This document shows, piece by piece, positions 60,762 to 64,000 of a DNA stretch of 64,000 nt. Under the pieces are notes generated by a model. That model worked only from the letters and a program-made list of their open reading frames with translations. It was not told where the DNA came from and made no database searches. This DNA is from Gemmatimonadaceae bacterium (GTDB lineage Bacteria; Gemmatimonadota; Gemmatimonadetes; Gemmatimonadales; Gemmatimonadaceae). Numbering within the stretch: the first letter of the stretch is position 1; every line of letters starts with the position of its first letter. The position numbers and the translations under genes were made by a program. The stretch spans positions 43,845 through 107,844 of the forward strand of contig DASXKV010000048.1 of the NCBI GenBank assembly GCA_036496605.1, in the 5' to 3' direction.

Positions 60762-63497
60762 TTAGGCGCCACCGCGCAGCACCGCGGCGGGATCCGTGGA
60801 GGCGGCTTGCCGGCCCGAGACCAAAGCCGCGATGACGGCGAGAGCGACGAGAGCTGCGGGAACGACGAGAAGCGCGATTGGATCGAACGTGCTCGCGGTC
60901 GCGGATGCCGTTCCAAGCGCCGCATTGGCGACTCGAATGCCGCCAATCCCGAGGACGATGCCGACGGCGACGCCGCGCGCGATCCAGACGATCGCATCGC
61001 CGACCGACGCCGCGAGCACGTGTCGGGTATTCGCGCCGAGCGCCATGCGAATGGCGATCTCCCGCTCGCGCTGCCGCACGCTGAAGGACACCAAGCCGTA
61101 CACGCCGACCCACGCGAGCACGAGACCGATCGCGCCGATGAGCGCGAGGATTGCTCCACTCACCCGCGCCGTCATGACGCTCCCGTCCGACGCGACGATC
61201 CGATCCATGCGCTCGACCGCGACCGGCAGCATTGGCTCCGCCGTCGCGACGACTCGCGGCACCGCGCGTATGACGGCAGCCCCGTTGCCGTCGACGGCCA
61301 GCACAATGCGGCTCGTCCAACCATTGGTCAGCTTCGGCAAATAAATGTCGCCGCCGTCGACACTCGTCATCGACACACCGCGGATGTCCCGCACCACACC
61401 GATTACCTCGATCGATCCTGCGAACCTGGGTGCTGTGGGGCCGAACCCAGTCTCGGGCGCGGTTCCCATGACGAGCTTTCGTCCGATCGGATCCTTGCCC
61501 GGCCAAAACGCTCGAGCGAGTGAATCGCTGATGACGGTGACGGGCACGCTGTCTCGAACCTCCTGTGCAGAGAAGGTGCGACCACGCGCGAGCGGGATCC
61601 CGAGCGTCGCGAAATACTCCGCCGACACGAAGGCATACGAATATCGCGCCGCGTGCTCGCGAGCGTCCGGATCGCCTGCGACCTCGGCCGGCAACGTGGC
61701 TGACGCCGCGACGTTGCCGCCTAACGGTACATGAGAGGTGACGGCGAGCGAGCGCACGCCGGGAAGCGCGTGGAGTCGATCGCGGATCACGGTCTCGATC
61801 TGGCGGGACCGATCGGGCGAGAATCCCAATTCTTCGGGGTTCGTGAGCCACACAGAGATCACGTCACGGGTGTGAAAGCCAGGATCAGTGCCTAACAAGT
61901 TGGCGGCCGACCGCGTGAAGCTGGTGGCGCCGAGGAGCAGCGCCACAGAGGTCGCCATCTGTCCAGCCATCAACCACCCTTGCAGCCGACGCGTACCTGT
62001 GCCCGCGGAGATCCCCATGGAGCTCCTCAGCGCCAAGGCCAGATCCGCTCGGCTGGCCTGCAGGGCCGGTGCGAGCGCGACCAGTATCCCCGCGCCGACG
62101 CTCAGGATGCCGACATAGATCAGGACGCGCGCGTTAGGCGCCGTCGTGAGCGCAAGAGTGCCACCGCCTTCTCGCGACAGGAAAGCCGCTCCCAATCGGC
62201 TGCCCGTGGCGAGCGCATAGATCGTGATCGCGGCGGTGACTGCACCAGCGAGCAGCGAGACGACAACGCCCTCCGTCAGGAGCTGGCGTATCAGTCGTGC
62301 GCGGCTCGCTCCGGTCGCCATCCGGATGGTAATCTCGCGCTCACGGGCGGCAGCGCGGCCCAGCAACACACCGGCGACATTTGCGCAGGCGATCAAGAGC
62401 ACGAGGAGCATCACGACCTGCAGAGCCACGTACAACGGATGGATTTGCTCGCCAATTGCTCCGAAGGGCCTGCCGCGCGTGGCCGACACGGTCACCCTTT
62501 GCTCGGAAGCGGGGAGCGCTTTCCGCCACAGCGCGGCGAGTGCCGCGAGCTCCGATTGCGCCTGCGCCAGCGAGGCCTCTGGCGTTAGGCGTCCCACCAG
62601 CTCGCAACATGCGGTCGTCTCGCGGCTGGCACGCACACGCAGATCGCCGAGTGCCGAGAGCGGAATCCAGAGGTCAGGCACTTCCTGCCGAATACCGGCG
62701 AAGTTGTGCGGCGTGACGCCAACGATCGTCGCGCGAATGCCGCTGACGATCAACGTGGATCCAAGAATGCCAAGATCACGCGCGAAGCGGCGCTCCCAGT
62801 AGTTGTCGCTGATCAACGCGTTCACAGGAGCGTCGACGACTTCGTCGTCTGGGCGCAGCCCGCGGCCAACGACGGGTCTGATGCCGAACGTCTCGAAATA
62901 GTTCGTCGTCACGAACAGCGCGATGACTGGCTCCGCGACGGTGGCGCTCGTGGCAAACGTGTGCGGCGCCGTGGAGGACGCCGACCCCGCGAGCCGCAAG
63001 TGCGCCGGTTGCGCCGCCGCGACCGCGCCTAACGTTCGCGCGTTGTCGCGATAGAAGAGAAATTCCGCCATGGAGAAAGCGCCGAAGCGATTCGGCGGTT
63101 TCACACGCCAGATGGCGAGGATTCGATCTGGCTTCGGCACCGGAAGGGGTTGGAGCGCCACGGCATTGAAAAGCGCGAAGAGTGCGATATTCGCGGCGAG
63201 ACCGATGCCGAGTGCCGAGACGGCGGCCAGGAGGTACGTCTTGTCACGCCAGAGCGTGCGAACCGCATAGCGTACGTCCCCCGCGATACCCTCGATCAGC
63301 GAGAGATGCGTCGAGTCGTAGCGGCGCTCCTGCACCGTGCCGACGTTTCCGAACTGTCGGCGCGCTTCGTACTCGGCGTCGTGCGGATCCCAGCCTTCGG
63401 CGACGAGGCGGTCGGTCTCGAGCGCGAGATGAGCCGTGATTTCGGCGCCGAAATCATCGCGCCGGTTGTACCGGCGGAGCCAGGCGATGGGATGCAC
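60762..63497 (-). CDS. ADOP-type ABC transporter permease (second locus)
   Basis: A 911-residue permease with the duplicated MacB-core/FtsX plan: soluble prefix (AEYEARRQFGN), first helix (AVSALGIGLAANIALFALF), MacB core, FtsX unit with LLVLLIACANVAGVLLGRAA and REREITIRMATGASRARL, second core, and a closing unit with SVRQREREIAIRMALGANTR. No ATPase gene adjoins. GTG start, with AGAGGTGAG shortly before it, and a candidate promoter at 63,528-63,555. Followed by the PadR gene, which probably represses the operon. Confidence 0.92.
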   Translation of the reverse strand: MHPIAWLRRYNRRDDFGAEITAHLALETDRLVAEGWDPHDAEYEARRQFGNVGTVQERRYDSTHLSLIEGIAGDVRYAVRTLWRDKTYLLAAVSALGIGLAANIALFALFNAVALQPLPVPKPDRILAIWRVKPPNRFGAFSMAEFLFYRDNARTLGAVAAAQPAHLRLAGSASSTAPHTFATSATVAEPVIALFVTTNYFETFGIRPVVGRGLRPDDEVVDAPVNALISDNYWERRFARDLGILGSTLIVSGIRATIVGVTPHNFAGIRQEVPDLWIPLSALGDLRVRASRETTACCELVGRLTPEASLAQAQSELAALAALWRKALPASEQRVTVSATRGRPFGAIGEQIHPLYVALQVVMLLVLLIACANVAGVLLGRAAAREREITIRMATGASRARLIRQLLTEGVVVSLLAGAVTAAITIYALATGSRLGAAFLSREGGGTLALTTAPNARVLIYVGILSVGAGILVALAPALQASRADLALALRSSMGISAGTGTRRLQGWLMAGQMATSVALLLGATSFTRSAANLLGTDPGFHTRDVISVWLTNPEELGFSPDRSRQIETVIRDRLHALPGVRSLAVTSHVPLGGNVAASATLPAEVAGDPDAREHAARYSYAFVSAEYFATLGIPLARGRTFSAQEVRDSVPVTVISDSLARAFWPGKDPIGRKLVMGTAPETGFGPTAPRFAGSIEVIGVVRDIRGVSMTSVDGGDIYLPKLTNGWTSRIVLAVDGNGAAVIRAVPRVVATAEPMLPVAVERMDRIVASDGSVMTARVSGAILALIGAIGLVLAWVGVYGLVSFSVRQREREIAIRMALGANTRHVLAASVGDAIVWIARGVAVGIVLGIGGIRVANAALGTASATASTFDPIALLVVPAALVALAVIAALVSGRQAASTDPAAVLRGGA

Positions 63498-63510
63498 GAC
63501 TCACCTCTTT

Positions 63511-63559
63511 GGGTCGATTGTCTACCCAAGTTACGATCTTCGGGTAGAATGTCAACCCA
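63511..63559 (-). promoter_or_regulatory. Promoter with duplicated operator before ADOP/PadR operon
   Basis: On the minus strand TTGACA (63,555-63,550), a 16-base gap and TAACTT (63,533-63,528) form a sigma-70-like promoter. Two related words, GGGTTGACATTCTACCC and GGGTAGACAATCGACCC, both with GGGT...ACCC ends, cover the -35 box and the region between -10 and the start codon. They are probable repressor sites; the co-operonic PadR is the best candidate binder. Confidence 0.55.
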
Positions 63560-63667
63560 GCCACGCTCGACGGCGAGTTGTGCTTCGAGCGATGCCTCGG
63601 GTACGGTAGTAGCGAGGCAGTGTTTGCGCTACCGAACGGACCTCAAGCGCGTTTATGCCTAATAGCG

Positions 63668-64000
63668 CTAGAGCAGCTCCGCGACATTCCGAGCAACGGG
63701 TGCGGTCGCAAGATGTTGGTCGCGCGTGAGCAGCTTGCAGCCGAGGCCCTCGGCGAGGGCAACATACGTCGCATCATAGGCGGTGAGGTTGGCGCGGAGT
63801 GTCCAGATGCGCGGAAGAAGGGACTCGTGCCCGTACCGCGTTATGGGAAACTGGGACAAGAGCGTGACGGCGAGAAGGGCGCGTCGAGAAGGGCGCGTCG
63901 AGAAGGGCGCGTCGAGAAGGGCGCGTCGAGAAGGGCGCGTCGAGAAGGGCGCGTCGAGAAGGGCGCGTCGAGAAGGGCGCGTCGAGAAGGGCGCGTCGAG
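63668..64000 (-). CDS. vapC: VapC-type PIN toxin, partial, with tandem repeat inside
   Basis: The 3' part of a PIN-domain toxin: PITRYGHESLLPRIWTLRAN, LTAYDATYVALAEGLGCKLL and TRDQHLATAP hold the conserved Asp residues of VapC's C-terminal half. The frame stays open leftward on the minus strand through RRALLAVTLLSQ and then the 14-bp tandem array, out of the window, so the start and the first acidic residues are not visible. VapC toxins cleave RNA, often initiator tRNA or rRNA, and are blocked by VapB. Because the repeat unit is not a multiple of three, copy-number change would shift the frame. Confidence 0.75.
   Translation of the reverse strand, partial: LDAPFSTRPSRRALLDAPFSTRPSRRALLDAPFSTRPSRRALLAVTLLSQFPITRYGHESLLPRIWTLRANLTAYDATYVALAEGLGCKLLTRDQHLATAPVARNVAELL
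63872..64000. repeat. 14-bp tandem array within vapC
   Basis: The unit GAGAAGGGCGCGTC is repeated exactly about nine times from 63,872 to the window end and continues beyond. Read on the minus strand it encodes a repeating LDAPFSTRPSRRAL in all three frames (42-bp cycle, no stops). No spacer variation, so it is a slippage-type satellite and not CRISPR. Confidence 0.9.

Noticed and set aside
60379..61851. A 490-codon frame containing PadR plus a long Arg/Ser-rich N-terminus
   Set aside because: Only the last 118 codons are PadR; the rest overlaps the permease in another frame and has shadow composition.
1..64000. Integron attC sites, because GTTAGGC and GCCTAAC resemble attC core words
   Set aside because: The words are single, scattered and mostly intragenic, not paired around hairpins at gene ends, and no integrase is present.
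63872..64000. CRISPR array
   Set aside because: Units are contiguous 14-mers with no unique spacers; a tandem satellite inside a gene.
1..64000. tRNA, rRNA or riboswitch genes
   Set aside because: No cloverleaf, rRNA-like or known riboswitch core was recognised by eye; a covariance-model scan would be decisive.

Overview
The window is GC-rich bacterial chromosome that best fits Gemmatimonadota or a close soil relative. This inference rests on gene content: two large MacB/FtsX-type 'ADOP' permeases each paired with a PadR regulator, a SusC/SusD pair, an ECF sigma factor next to a serine/threonine kinase with a TPR-like tail, a BTAD-TPR regulator, many small Gly-Cys lipoproteins, Uma2/VapC/Fic modules, and no plasmid or phage backbone. 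No rRNA, tRNA or CRISPR array was seen. Genes run on both strands in short operons separated by intergenic hairpins, repeats and gene debris.

Layout. 0-1.7 kb: an alpha/beta hydrolase lipoprotein (cut by the window edge) and a Uma2 protein, separated by a repeat with two TGACAG-N2-CTGTCA palindromes. 1.7-4.75 kb: PadR plus ADOP permease with an operator-like palindrome. 4.8-9.85 kb: SusC, SusD and a cupredoxin lipoprotein in one operon. 10.2-20.1 kb: mixed region with SDR and kinase pseudogenes, small lipoproteins, an aminoglycoside-phosphotransferase-like protein, a DUF2723 C-terminal half, NIPSNAP, a methyltransferase and a tartrate/D-malate-type dehydrogenase. 20.4-34.6 kb: two unrelated-looking patatin phospholipases around an ECF sigma/kinase pair; two genes of this block carry near-identical promoter-like sequences. 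34.6-39.2 kb: the most unusual part, a short peptide gene with a GCKGC...C motif, a DUF692 (MNIO) enzyme with a DUF2063-like C-terminal half, an HEXXH protein, and a divergent operon with a Trp/Pro-rich mini-protein and a LysM-like protein. 39.3-50.7 kb: hypothetical secreted and membrane proteins, a Fic protein flanked by direct repeats, an O-methyltransferase operon with stop/start overlaps, a DUF2569-like pseudogene, a papain-like/LysM protein and a DUF120 riboflavin-kinase-like protein. 50.7-60.3 kb: M61-like peptidase, YceH, an ECF sigma/anti-sigma/Spy-like operon, a PAP2 lipoprotein and a BTAD-TPR regulator, with two large imperfect palindromes. 60.4-64 kb: second ADOP/PadR operon, then a VapC gene whose coding sequence contains a 14-bp tandem array running off the window.

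Two signals cut across the annotation. The octamer GCCTAACG (core CCTAACG) occurs about 50 times on both strands, inside and outside genes, several-fold above a simple base-composition estimate and with a spacing reminiscent of DNA uptake sequences. There is also much gene decay and cassette debris (fic, vapC, Uma2, kinase, SDR remnants), pointing to repeated acquisition and loss of toxin-like and signalling genes.
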